A stretch of 54,500 nucleotides of DNA from assembly GCA_023415055.1 (NCBI GenBank), contig JAEZLZ010000004.1:1-54500 (forward strand), given 5' to 3'. This document shows positions 40,155 to 49,297 of this stretch, piece by piece. Numbering within the stretch: the stretch's first letter is position 1; the number at the start of each line of letters is the position of its first letter. The notes below the pieces were generated by a model. That model made no database searches. It was not told the DNA's origin and saw nothing but the letters and a program-made list of their open reading frames with translations. Origin of the DNA: Bacillota bacterium. GTDB lineage: Bacteria > Bacillota > Clostridia > Lachnospirales > Lachnospiraceae. Both the position numbers and the translations under genes were made by a program.

Positions 40155-41819
40155 ATGAAAAAGAGAAAATTACTTTGTGTCATCTTATCAATTGCTTTTA
40201 TTATAAGCAGTCTGACTGGATGTGGTAATAGCAATAAAGATAATTCAACCAGTCCGGCACAAGACAGTACCGCCGCTGATACCAATGTAACAACGGCTCC
40301 TACAGAGGCAGCAGACAACTTAAGTGGTACCATAACCATCAATACACAGGCTGGTGTCGGTGCAGCTGAGGCTTGGCAGGCAGTTGCCGATGCATATATG
40401 GAAAAGCACCCCAATGTTCAGGTTGTTGTGGATCTGAAACCTGCCGAAGGATACGGCGAATGGGTGCAGAACATCTATAATACAGACAATCCTACAACTG
40501 ATATTGTTAATATTAATCTTGCCGGATCTACCGCAGTTGGTAAATCAATTAACTATCTGGAATACGCAGACAGTGATAGTCCCTATTCTGACGGTGTCTG
40601 GACAGATCAGTTTAACTTTTCCATGCAGGTACGTGATTTGGCAAGAGGTGAATGGACCGCATTAAGCCTTGATTCCGTCCAGGTTCTCTGGTTATACAAT
40701 AAGGAGATTTTTGAAAAGGCCGGAATAAGTACGCCTCCTACAACCTGGAATGAATTGGTCGCTGACTGTGAAAAGATTGAAGCAGCCGGCTATCAGGCGA
40801 TTTCTATGCCTGGCGACTATAACAGCTTTTGGGCAGGTACGATGGGATGGTTATCCCAGATTTATGCAGATCAGACAACAAGATCTATGATCAATGAATA
40901 CCGTGCACAGGAAGGCGATTATTGCTACGATCCAGATGCAGACGGAACCTGGTCCTATGATCCTTCCGATCCTTATAATGATGATAGTTTTAAGGTTAAC
41001 AGTAACGCTGTAAGAGCCTTCAAAGCAGTTTCGGATGGAACTTATGCTCCCGATAGTGTTGGTATGAAGACTGTATGGACGAATTTTGCCAAAGTATTTC
41101 CTAAATATGCGGGTGGAGATGCCTTCTTTGGAACAAGCGATGGTGTTCCTCTGTTCTATCAGGGAAAGGCAGCTATGATAGTTGACGGTGCATGGAGATT
41201 AATCAACTTTAAAAAGGATATGGATAAAGTAACTTCCGGTGAAGAAATTAAGAGTGGAGAGGCTGTAATTGACGGCGTACAAAAATTTGATCTTGGTACC
41301 TTTAATATGCCATCCATGGAAGGTGACGGCATTGAAGCAAAGGCAAGAACTATTGAGGCAGCAGTCGGTTTTATCGGAGCAATCAAGAAGGATAAAGAGC
41401 ATGATGCATTGGTAGTTGACTTCATAATGTATCTCTCTTCTCAGGAAGGATATAGTAAATATATGACGGCAGGTGTCGAAGCAGATATGGTTCCGAATGG
41501 CCCATCTCTGGTATATGGAGTTCAACTGCCCGAGGAATACCAGAGCATCTTTGACAATTTATCCTTTATCGGTAATTGCCAAAAAGGTCACAGCTGTATG
41601 TTGGCAAGAGGTATGGCCGGCAGTGCAGGTGATATTACAGAATCTTACCGTGCATTCTATGATTATTCCTATAAATATTTATCCGGTGATATAACAGTAG
41701 ACCAGTGGTTAGCTAAGCATAAAGAAAATATACATACTTACTTAAACGAAGCGATGAAAACTTCTGGTATTAGTGAGAAGGATTTAGAGAATCCGCAAAC
41801 TGCTCCATCCGGACAATAG
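40155..41819 (+). CDS. Sugar ABC transporter solute-binding lipoprotein
   Basis: Extracellular carbohydrate-binding lipoprotein of 554 residues, long for family 1 binding proteins. The signal peptide MKKRKLLCVILSIAFIIS ends in lipobox LTGC, with a Ser/Thr/Ala-rich linker after the lipid cysteine. The core shows AWQAVADAYMEKHPNVQVVV, VQVLWLYNKEIFEKAGISTP, FFGTSDGVPLFYQGKAAMIV and the C-terminal helices duplicated at 34784. GGAGG precedes ATG. It pairs with the fused permease at 41928 and the MalG-like permease at 43923. Oligosaccharides containing rhamnose are the probable ligand (inference). Confidence 0.94.
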   Translation: MKKRKLLCVILSIAFIISSLTGCGNSNKDNSTSPAQDSTAADTNVTTAPTEAADNLSGTITINTQAGVGAAEAWQAVADAYMEKHPNVQVVVDLKPAEGYGEWVQNIYNTDNPTTDIVNINLAGSTAVGKSINYLEYADSDSPYSDGVWTDQFNFSMQVRDLARGEWTALSLDSVQVLWLYNKEIFEKAGISTPPTTWNELVADCEKIEAAGYQAISMPGDYNSFWAGTMGWLSQIYADQTTRSMINEYRAQEGDYCYDPDADGTWSYDPSDPYNDDSFKVNSNAVRAFKAVSDGTYAPDSVGMKTVWTNFAKVFPKYAGGDAFFGTSDGVPLFYQGKAAMIVDGAWRLINFKKDMDKVTSGEEIKSGEAVIDGVQKFDLGTFNMPSMEGDGIEAKARTIEAAVGFIGAIKKDKEHDALVVDFIMYLSSQEGYSKYMTAGVEADMVPNGPSLVYGVQLPEEYQSIFDNLSFIGNCQKGHSCMLARGMAGSAGDITESYRAFYDYSYKYLSGDITVDQWLAKHKENIHTYLNEAMKTSGISEKDLENPQTAPSGQ

Positions 41820-41830
41820 TGGTTAACTTG

Positions 41831-41860
41831 GTCCCCTCTCTGACAAGAGAGGGGACTTTT
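41831..41860 (+). terminator. Intra-operon hairpin after the binding-protein gene
   Basis: GTCCCCTCTCT / AGAGAGGGGAC, a perfect 11-bp stem with a GACA loop, followed by TTTT. In ABC importer operons such partial terminators keep binding-protein mRNA above that of the permeases. A near copy follows the fragment at 34784-35290. Confidence 0.85.
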
Positions 41861-41927
41861 GTCAAAAAATATAAGAAAACAATGCATTGAATAAACAATG
41901 TACAGGGAGAAAGGAGAATTATGAAGT

Positions 41928-43907
41928 ATGAAAATCAATAAACTCTGGTCCAGGCTTGCGATAGTATTTGCGATTATATCGGTAGCTTCGTTGATCTTAT
42001 ATTTTTATTCCGGTCATAATACGGATATTTTACACGAAACCAATATTAAAACCGGACTGCAGAATAATTGTTTGGCATATGATCAGGATCAGAATATCAT
42101 GATTGTCGGTACCTACAATAATATGCTGAAGGCATTTGATAAGCAGGATAAGCAGCTATGGGAGCTGAAAGCAAAAGGTCCTTTTTGCCAGATGATTGTT
42201 AACGAAGAGACACGTATTATCTATGCGGGAAATGAAGACAATTATGTATATATCGTTAATCTGGACACAGGCGAGCTTATTAACTCCATCAATGTCCAGC
42301 GCAGAATATACGGTATAGATGTAACGGAGGATGGCAATGAAATTGTTGTATCTGCCGGTGTCAGTTCAAATAAGCATAATATTCTGATTTACTCGGCAGA
42401 TGGTGAGCAGCTTCAAAATCTAAAGTACAAAACCAGAATACAGGGTGTTGCCTATTCTGCAGATAATGAAAATATAATCTTCATCAATAACCGTGGTGAG
42501 ATCATCAAGATCAATAAAAACGGAGATGAGCTGGCAAAACTGCCTACAAAATATGAACTGGTAAGTCTGACAAAGGCTGAGAACAATGAATTATATGCAG
42601 CGCTTTGCGGAGACGGTTCTTTTACCGTATTCAACGGTGATTTGCAATTACTAAGGCAGGGAAAGATTGATAGCAGCTTCCCGATTACAAGCACTGTCAT
42701 CGGTATGGATACCAAAGGTGAAAATGTAGCCATCGGAACGAAAGAGGGATATCTATACCTGTTTAATAAAAACGCGGAACAGATATTTACACAGAGACTC
42801 TCCAACAGCATTACCGGCTTTATGTCCAGCGGAGACAGTATGTTCATTACGGGTCTTGGAGACTTTGTTATTCAGGTATCTCTTACGACTTTAAATAATA
42901 TTCATTTGTTGGTTAGTTGCAAAAATGTATCTATTATTTTGGGTATTACATCTTTTATCCTTGCCCTTATCAGTATTCTTATGACAATTCCTGCATCCAA
43001 CAGAAGAATTCACAGATTTGGTAAGAGTCTGTTTAAATATAAAACAGCATACATATTGCTTTTACCTACCTTTTTATTGTTATTGTTCTTCAATTATATT
43101 CCGGTAGCAACGGCAATCGGCGGTGCTTTTACCAACTGGTCAACGGATTTTAATACTTGGTCGGAACTTAAGTTTGTCGGTTTTGATAACTTCCGACTAA
43201 TGATTTCGGAAGGCTATTTTCTGATTGGTGTCGGAAATTTAGTCCTGATGACTGTCTGTGGACTGATAAAGGTCTTGACAGTACCCTTATTGGTTGCCTG
43301 GCTGGTATATTCCTTGAAATCTCCAAAAGCAAAATACGGCTTCCGCTTCCTGTTTGTATTACCGATGGTAGTTCCCGGTGTTGTATCAACTCTGATGTGG
43401 CAACAGATTTATAATCCTACGATTGGAATGCTAAATCAGGTCTTAAAAGCAGTAGGCCTTGAGAACTTACAGCGTGTTTGGCTGGGAGATCCAAAGACAG
43501 CAATCTGGGCAATCATTTTTATGGGCTTCCCGTTTATTAATGCTCTTGCCTTTCTGGTATATTATGCGGGTTTTATCAACATTGACGCATCCTTATATGA
43601 AGCAGCAAAGGTGGACGGAGCAACCAGGGGAAGGATTTTCTTCCGCGTTCAGCTTCCTATGATCAGCGGTGAGATTATCATGATGATTATTCTTACCTTT
43701 ATCGGAACAGTACAGGATTACACTTCCATCTATATTCTGACTGGAGGCGGGCCCGGAACCAGCACCTATGTACCCGGACTGGAATTATATTTTAATGCTA
43801 CAAAATTCGGCCGCTATGGATATGCCTGCGCTTTAGGTGTCGTAATGTTCGTCGTTATAATGGCGGGAACACTGCTTAACATGCGTATGAAATCTAAAAA
43901 AGAATAA
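41928..43907 (+). CDS. Beta-propeller fused to a MalF-type ABC permease
   Basis: A 659-residue fusion. Residues 8-28 form a membrane anchor (RLAIVFAIISVASLILYFYS). About 30-320 is a repeat region resembling a PQQ/WD40-like propeller, with recurring blades such as NIMIVGTYNNMLKAFDKQDK, RIIYAGNEDNYVYIVNLDTG and NVAIGTKEGYLYLFNKNAEQ. A second span lies near 333-352. Then comes a complete MalF-like permease with FVGFDNFRLMI and the EAA loop YEAAKVDGATRGRIFF. Topology puts the propeller outside the cell, next to the binding protein. Ordinary MalF-type permeases are about 300 residues. The propeller could dock the binding protein or contact polysaccharide; its role is unknown. Confidence 0.93.
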   Translation: MKINKLWSRLAIVFAIISVASLILYFYSGHNTDILHETNIKTGLQNNCLAYDQDQNIMIVGTYNNMLKAFDKQDKQLWELKAKGPFCQMIVNEETRIIYAGNEDNYVYIVNLDTGELINSINVQRRIYGIDVTEDGNEIVVSAGVSSNKHNILIYSADGEQLQNLKYKTRIQGVAYSADNENIIFINNRGEIIKINKNGDELAKLPTKYELVSLTKAENNELYAALCGDGSFTVFNGDLQLLRQGKIDSSFPITSTVIGMDTKGENVAIGTKEGYLYLFNKNAEQIFTQRLSNSITGFMSSGDSMFITGLGDFVIQVSLTTLNNIHLLVSCKNVSIILGITSFILALISILMTIPASNRRIHRFGKSLFKYKTAYILLLPTFLLLLFFNYIPVATAIGGAFTNWSTDFNTWSELKFVGFDNFRLMISEGYFLIGVGNLVLMTVCGLIKVLTVPLLVAWLVYSLKSPKAKYGFRFLFVLPMVVPGVVSTLMWQQIYNPTIGMLNQVLKAVGLENLQRVWLGDPKTAIWAIIFMGFPFINALAFLVYYAGFINIDASLYEAAKVDGATRGRIFFRVQLPMISGEIIMMIILTFIGTVQDYTSIYILTGGGPGTSTYVPGLELYFNATKFGRYGYACALGVVMFVVIMAGTLLNMRMKSKKE

Positions 43908-43922
43908 GGAGGGATCACGAAG

Positions 43923-44771
43923 GTGAAAACAGTACTATCGAAAAGGAAGGTAAAGGAAGCATCATTCCAATCAGTAATTGTTTTGATTGCGGTTATATTA
44001 TTAATACTTGCGTTTATCCCTATCATATTGATGTTTATCCTCTCTTTGAAATCAAATGTACAGATATATGGTAACTTCTGGTCGCTTCCGCATCCTATAC
44101 AGTGGAGCAATTATAATAAAGCAATCGGAATGCTTATTCCAAATATGTTCAATACACTAATAGTAGTTACTATTGCAACGGCCCTAACTGTACTTTTGGC
44201 TGCAAATGCGGGATATGTATTTGCAAAGCTTGATTTTCCGGGCAAAAATTTTCTGTTTATGTTAATTTTGTCATTAATGATGGTGCCTGGAGTGCTAACC
44301 TTGACTTCGCAGTATTCATTAATGCAGACCTATAAAATTTATAACTCCTGGTTAGCTTTGATTTTACCGTGGATTTCCGGCGGACAGGTATTTGGTATCA
44401 TTCTTTGCCGTACCTTTATGAACGGGCTGCCGAATGAAGTATTTGAATCAGCCCGAATTGACGGCTGCAGTGAGTTCAAAGCATTATTTAAAATGGCGAT
44501 TCCTCTGGCAAAGCCTATTCTTGCGACTGTTGCTATTATGAAAATGATGGACTATTACAATGATTTTATTTGGCCCTTAATGGTGATTGAGTCAAATTCC
44601 AAGCAGGTGATTACGGTTGCAATCAGGGTTTTCCAATCCGCTACAGGATCTATTGATCTTGGATCAATGATAGCTGGTTTTGTATTTGCAACGATTCCAA
44701 TGCTTATTTTGTTTATTTTCACATCCAGATTATATATCGAAGGAATTACCTCTGGTGCAGTGAAGGGTTAA
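43923..44771 (+). CDS. MalG-type sugar ABC permease
   Basis: Second membrane subunit of the importer, 282 residues, six predicted spans. The EAA loop is FESARIDGCSEFKALFKMAI, and the C-terminus ends RLYIEGITSGAVKG as in MalG/LacG-type permeases. It starts at GTG 43923 with AAGGAGGG upstream (MKTVLSK...). Spacing to the fused permease is 15 bp. No ATPase gene accompanies it, so a shared MsmX/MsmK-type ATPase elsewhere is expected. The gap to 44913 has small hairpins (TGCGGT/ACCGCA) and no clear promoter. Confidence 0.95.
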   Translation: MKTVLSKRKVKEASFQSVIVLIAVILLILAFIPIILMFILSLKSNVQIYGNFWSLPHPIQWSNYNKAIGMLIPNMFNTLIVVTIATALTVLLAANAGYVFAKLDFPGKNFLFMLILSLMMVPGVLTLTSQYSLMQTYKIYNSWLALILPWISGGQVFGIILCRTFMNGLPNEVFESARIDGCSEFKALFKMAIPLAKPILATVAIMKMMDYYNDFIWPLMVIESNSKQVITVAIRVFQSATGSIDLGSMIAGFVFATIPMLILFIFTSRLYIEGITSGAVKG

Positions 44772-44912
44772 GATATTTCCTTCTTACAATTAAGAAGAAT
44801 AAAAGACTGTTATGCGGTTTGGATACCGCAATACGGCAGATGGAGGTAGTAAACACAACTATTGTGTCAGTGCCCAAAGTTTGCAGGTTTTAAGAAAGGT
44901 TAGGTTATTATT

Positions 44913-47558
44913 ATGATAATTTCACATTTAAAAGTGAATCATCTGGAGAAGCCGCTTGGTTTTATGCTTGAGGAGCCAACTTTCTCGTGGATTGTTTCTA
45001 ATTCTGCAGGTACCTATCAGGAGGCTGCGCAGCTTCAGATTGCTATAGAGGATACATTTTCAGACTTAGTCTTTGACAGCGGACGTCAAGTTGCAATAAA
45101 TTCATTGGGGTATACGCCAAATATCAAGTTAAAGCCCCGTACCCGGTATTATTGGCGCGTTACTGTATGGTCGGAAAAAGATTATGGTACTAGTGAAACT
45201 TCCTGGTTTGAGACTGGGAAGGGCAGCGAACCCTGGAGTGGCAGATGGATTGGTGCTCCTTTTGATAAGGAAATTCATCCTCTGTTTTTCAAGAGTTTCT
45301 CCGTAGCGGGTAAGATCAAGTCCGCACGTATTTATGTTACAGGCCTTGGGGTATATGAACTCGAAATCAATGGTGTCAAGGTAGGGGATGAGTATCTTGC
45401 TCCATTCTATAATGATTATCATAAGTGGCTGCAATATCAGACCTATGATATTACTTCATTGATTCAGGAGAGTGATAATGCGATCGGAGCAATGCTTGGA
45501 AACGGCTGGTACAAAGGCAGATTTGGATTCATAGAACATCTGAAAGAATTGTATGGAAACCGTTTCGGTCTGCTGTGCGAAATACATATCATTTTGGAAG
45601 ACGATTCTCATATCGTGATCGGTACAGATGAAAGCTGGCTTTGTCATCCGTCACCGGTAATCGAGAGCAGCATTTATGACGGCGAAGTATATGATGCCCG
45701 AAAGGAAGTAGTCGACTGGTCCAAAGCCAGCTGCGATTTAAACGGCTATGTTCCTGCCGTCGAATTTCAACCTGTATGCGGAAAACTTACAGAGCGATTA
45801 AGCACACCGGTAGTTATTACCCAAAGGTGCAAACCACAAAAGCTCCTTCATACGCCAGCAGGCGAGCAGGTTATTGATTTTGGACAGGTGATCACAGGAT
45901 GGGTGGAATGGCGCTGCAATCTTCCCGCAGGTGCAAAAGTACACCTGCAGTTTGGCGAACTTTTGCAAAATGACAATTTTTACAATGAAAATCTTAGAAC
46001 AGCGAAGGAAGAATTTATCTATTTATCCAACGGGAAAACTGCAGTTGTAAGACCTCATTTTACATTCTACGGTTTCCGGTATATGAAGGTTACCGGCATA
46101 GATAATGTTGATCTGAAGGATTTTGAAGCCTGCGTCATTCATTCAGAGCTGGGATTTACCGGTAAGCTGAAAACCTCCAATGATAAGGTTAACAAATTAA
46201 TTGAAAATGCAGTTTGGAGTCAACGTGATAATTTTCTGGATGTTCCTACCGACTGTCCACAGAGGGATGAGCGCATGGGCTGGACAGGCGATGCACAGGT
46301 GTTTTGTGCGACAGCCAGCTTTAATATGTATACTCCGGCATTTTATCACAAATTCCTGTATGATATGCTGTTGGAACAAAAAACACATGACGGTTCTGTT
46401 CCGCATGTTGTACCGGATATTCTGGAGCGCTGTATGGTGCTATCAGGAAAGGAAGGGGAAGTACAGCACGGTTCCTGCGCATGGGCAGATGCTGCTACAG
46501 TAATTCCATGGACTACATATCTATTCTATGGGGATAAATCGCTACTTCGCAAACAGTTTGAAAATATGACACTTTGGGTTGATTATATTAAAAAGCAGGA
46601 TGATACTTTATGCGGCGGATCACGATTATGGAAAACAGGCTTTCATTTTGCTGACTGGCTTGCGCTTGATAATCTTGATAAAAGCAGCAGCTTTGGAGGA
46701 ACGGACTGCTATTATATAGCTTCTGCATATTATTATTTTTCTTCTCATCTTACGGCACAGGCTGCAAGAGCACTAGGTGAGGCAAAAAAGGCTAAATATT
46801 ATGAAGACCTGTCCGAAGAGGTAAAAAAAGCATTTCAAAAGGAATATTTCACCCCGAGTGGAAGAATAGCAGTAGATACCCAGACGGCTATGGCTGTCGC
46901 ACTGTATATGAAGCTTGTTCCAAAGGAGCATGAGGACAGGCTGGTACAGGATCTTAAGAAGAAGCTTGAGGATAATAAGATTCATCTTACCACTGGTTTT
47001 GTCGGAACCTATATACTCTGCCAGGTACTTTCAAAATATGGACTTAGTAATTACGCCTATACATTATTGCTAAACGAGGATTTCCCCAGCTGGTTGTACG
47101 AAATCAATATGGGGGCAACTACAATCTGGGAACGGTGGAATTCCGTATTAGAGAACGGTCTGGTCAGTGATACCGGTATGAATAGTATGAACCATTACGC
47201 ATACGGTTCCATCGTAGAATGGATGTATCGCTATATGTGCGGTATTAATCCGGTGGAAAGTAATCCCGGCTTCAAGGAAGTTATATTAACCCCCCAGACC
47301 GATGAGCGGTTTGATTTTGCCGAAGCAGAGTATCTCTCGGCAGCTGGACTTTATAAGAGCAGCTGGAGGAGAACCAATAACAGGGTGGTATACCATATCA
47401 CAGTTCCCTTTGATGCCAGAGCAAGATTTATTCTAGAGGATAAGCTGTTCACGGATAAGGAACTCACAGTTAATGTAAATGGGCAATTATCAGAAGAGCT
47501 TACAAGCAAAAGAGAGCTATTATTGACCGCAGGCGAATACGAGATTATTGTTCAGTAA
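44913..47558 (+). CDS. GH78 alpha-L-rhamnosidase
   Basis: Cytoplasmic glycoside hydrolase of 881 residues (no signal peptide) removing terminal alpha-L-rhamnose. Order: an N-terminal fibronectin-like domain (LGFMLEEPTFSWIVSNSAG), a beta-sandwich (ARIYVTGLGVYELEINGVKV, NDYHKWLQYQTYDIT, GAMLGNGWYKGRFGF), then the (alpha/alpha)6 barrel with the family block DVPTDCPQRDERMGWTGDAQ, in which the acidic residues are catalytic or substrate-binding. ATTIWERWNSVLENG and GMNSMNHYAYGSIVEW follow, ending in a C-terminal beta domain. Size and motifs are those of active GH78 enzymes. It follows the importer permeases by 141 bp, consistent with hydrolysis of imported rhamnosides. Confidence 0.96.
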   Translation: MIISHLKVNHLEKPLGFMLEEPTFSWIVSNSAGTYQEAAQLQIAIEDTFSDLVFDSGRQVAINSLGYTPNIKLKPRTRYYWRVTVWSEKDYGTSETSWFETGKGSEPWSGRWIGAPFDKEIHPLFFKSFSVAGKIKSARIYVTGLGVYELEINGVKVGDEYLAPFYNDYHKWLQYQTYDITSLIQESDNAIGAMLGNGWYKGRFGFIEHLKELYGNRFGLLCEIHIILEDDSHIVIGTDESWLCHPSPVIESSIYDGEVYDARKEVVDWSKASCDLNGYVPAVEFQPVCGKLTERLSTPVVITQRCKPQKLLHTPAGEQVIDFGQVITGWVEWRCNLPAGAKVHLQFGELLQNDNFYNENLRTAKEEFIYLSNGKTAVVRPHFTFYGFRYMKVTGIDNVDLKDFEACVIHSELGFTGKLKTSNDKVNKLIENAVWSQRDNFLDVPTDCPQRDERMGWTGDAQVFCATASFNMYTPAFYHKFLYDMLLEQKTHDGSVPHVVPDILERCMVLSGKEGEVQHGSCAWADAATVIPWTTYLFYGDKSLLRKQFENMTLWVDYIKKQDDTLCGGSRLWKTGFHFADWLALDNLDKSSSFGGTDCYYIASAYYYFSSHLTAQAARALGEAKKAKYYEDLSEEVKKAFQKEYFTPSGRIAVDTQTAMAVALYMKLVPKEHEDRLVQDLKKKLEDNKIHLTTGFVGTYILCQVLSKYGLSNYAYTLLLNEDFPSWLYEINMGATTIWERWNSVLENGLVSDTGMNSMNHYAYGSIVEWMYRYMCGINPVESNPGFKEVILTPQTDERFDFAEAEYLSAAGLYKSSWRRTNNRVVYHITVPFDARARFILEDKLFTDKELTVNVNGQLSEELTSKRELLLTAGEYEIIVQ

Positions 47559-47716
47559 TAAGGATAGAGTTGGAAAATGGAGCAGGCAGTTGTTTGAGAT
47601 ACTGGCTGCTCTATAACTCATTCAGGAGGATCGGATTGCATCATAGATAAATTAATACGGTAACAGATAATGAATATGAAAAATACATTAGATTTGATAA
47701 ATAGGAGGAAGCCGGA

Positions 47717-49297
47717 GTGAATATAAAAGCAATAATTGCCCGGAAGGATTGTATTGTTTTTGAATTAAGCGAAGAACTATTAGGTATCAATAATCAGATT
47801 ACTGTTCATGAATATTATCCGATGCGGATTGGAGAGTGTATAAGTGACAATATAGCGGTTCCTTTAGCGAATGAGAAGAACCTGGTGGCAATACCAAGAT
47901 ATCTTCATCAGAGAGATCGGAGTTTAAGCTGGTTTGAGCTGGAGATAAACCGAAATATATTTGGAGGAATCAGATATGTAACAGATTTTGATGATTCCGC
48001 CGAGTGGAACTATGATTATCCGCAACCGGATACTATAAAGGCTTTGGCTGCAGAGGGGGATGACTTAAGGAAGCTCGGAATCGGACAAAGCCTGGTGAAT
48101 ATTAACCTGCCCGCACTTATGACACTTGACACAGAAAGAGATGTGATACCATTTAACAGCGATGGTATGACTTATTATTTTAACAAAGACAAGGTATCGA
48201 AACTGGATGAACTTATGCTAAGTACATACCGATATGGTGTGACCGTGACCGCAATTCTATTAAACTCACCTAAACTATTTGACAGCAGCAAGGAAGAGGC
48301 TCTGCTGAAACAGGTAATACATCCGGCTTATGACTGGTCTTCAAAAAGTACCTATATCAGTGCTTTTCCTATGACTACTCCGCAAGGGCAGGGCTTTTAT
48401 AAAGCTTTTGTCGAATTTCTCGTACAGCGTTATGCCAGAGAGGATGCAAAATACGGCCGTATGTGCGGAATGATTATTTCAAATGAGATCAACAGCCAGT
48501 ATATCTGGGGTAATGCAGGAGAGATGGAGGTAAGCGAATATACCAGGGAATATACGACAGCACTGCGGCTTGCCTGGTTGTGTGCCCGTAAGCATTATAA
48601 GAATTTCCGGGTATATGTATCCCTAGATCATTTCTGGAATTTGACCTTTGATCCGAGATATACGAAACGTTACTACAAGGGTAGGGATATTGTTGATTAT
48701 ATTAACGGATATTCGAAAGAGGAAGGTGATTTTGACTGGAATATTGCTTATCATCCATATCCGGAAAATCTGGTGTATCCTGATTTTTATAATGATAGAA
48801 GTGCGAGCTTTGATTTTTCCACTCAGCGAATAACGTTTAAAAATATTGAAATGTTGCCGGCTTATCTATCCAGGAAGGAATACCTCTACAGAAATAATCC
48901 AAGGAGGATTATTTTGTCCGAGCAGGGGTTTAATTCAAAAGGAGATCCGTACAGCGAAAAGCAGGGGGCTGCTGCTTATTGCCTTGCTTATCAAAAGGCA
49001 AAGCAAATTCCGACGATTGATCTGATGACACATCATGCATATTTAGACAACCCTTATGAATTTGGTTTAAACCTTGGAATACGAAAGTGCAATGAGGATG
49101 GTACCCCCGGTGTAGCTAAGCCGATTTACTTTATGATGATGGACATGGATACCGATAAAGAGCCGGAGCGTATAGCCTGGGCCAGAAATTTCATCGGAGA
49201 AGAGTTATACGACAGCCTGTTGACTCCTGAAATAACCTACGGAGAGGCAGACAGAAGCAAGGAGGACGAATTTCAGGAAGAAACGGAAGATAGATGA
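47717..49297 (+). CDS. DUF5722-like putative clan GH-A glycoside hydrolase
   Basis: Protein of 526 residues, no signal peptide. I recognise it as resembling the DUF5722 family, TIM-barrel proteins of uncertain activity. Clan GH-A features support hydrolase function: IISNEINSQY (Asn256-Glu257, candidate acid/base), WNIAYHPYP (His346-Pro-Tyr, typical of strand 6) and IILSEQGF (Glu402, candidate nucleophile). An N-terminal beta-rich region (about 1-110) precedes the barrel. GTG 47717 has GGAGG upstream. The stop overlaps the MATE gene start. The substrate may be a sugar exposed after rhamnose removal; this is inference. Confidence 0.78.
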   Translation: MNIKAIIARKDCIVFELSEELLGINNQITVHEYYPMRIGECISDNIAVPLANEKNLVAIPRYLHQRDRSLSWFELEINRNIFGGIRYVTDFDDSAEWNYDYPQPDTIKALAAEGDDLRKLGIGQSLVNINLPALMTLDTERDVIPFNSDGMTYYFNKDKVSKLDELMLSTYRYGVTVTAILLNSPKLFDSSKEEALLKQVIHPAYDWSSKSTYISAFPMTTPQGQGFYKAFVEFLVQRYAREDAKYGRMCGMIISNEINSQYIWGNAGEMEVSEYTREYTTALRLAWLCARKHYKNFRVYVSLDHFWNLTFDPRYTKRYYKGRDIVDYINGYSKEEGDFDWNIAYHPYPENLVYPDFYNDRSASFDFSTQRITFKNIEMLPAYLSRKEYLYRNNPRRIILSEQGFNSKGDPYSEKQGAAAYCLAYQKAKQIPTIDLMTHHAYLDNPYEFGLNLGIRKCNEDGTPGVAKPIYFMMMDMDTDKEPERIAWARNFIGEELYDSLLTPEITYGEADRSKEDEFQEETEDR

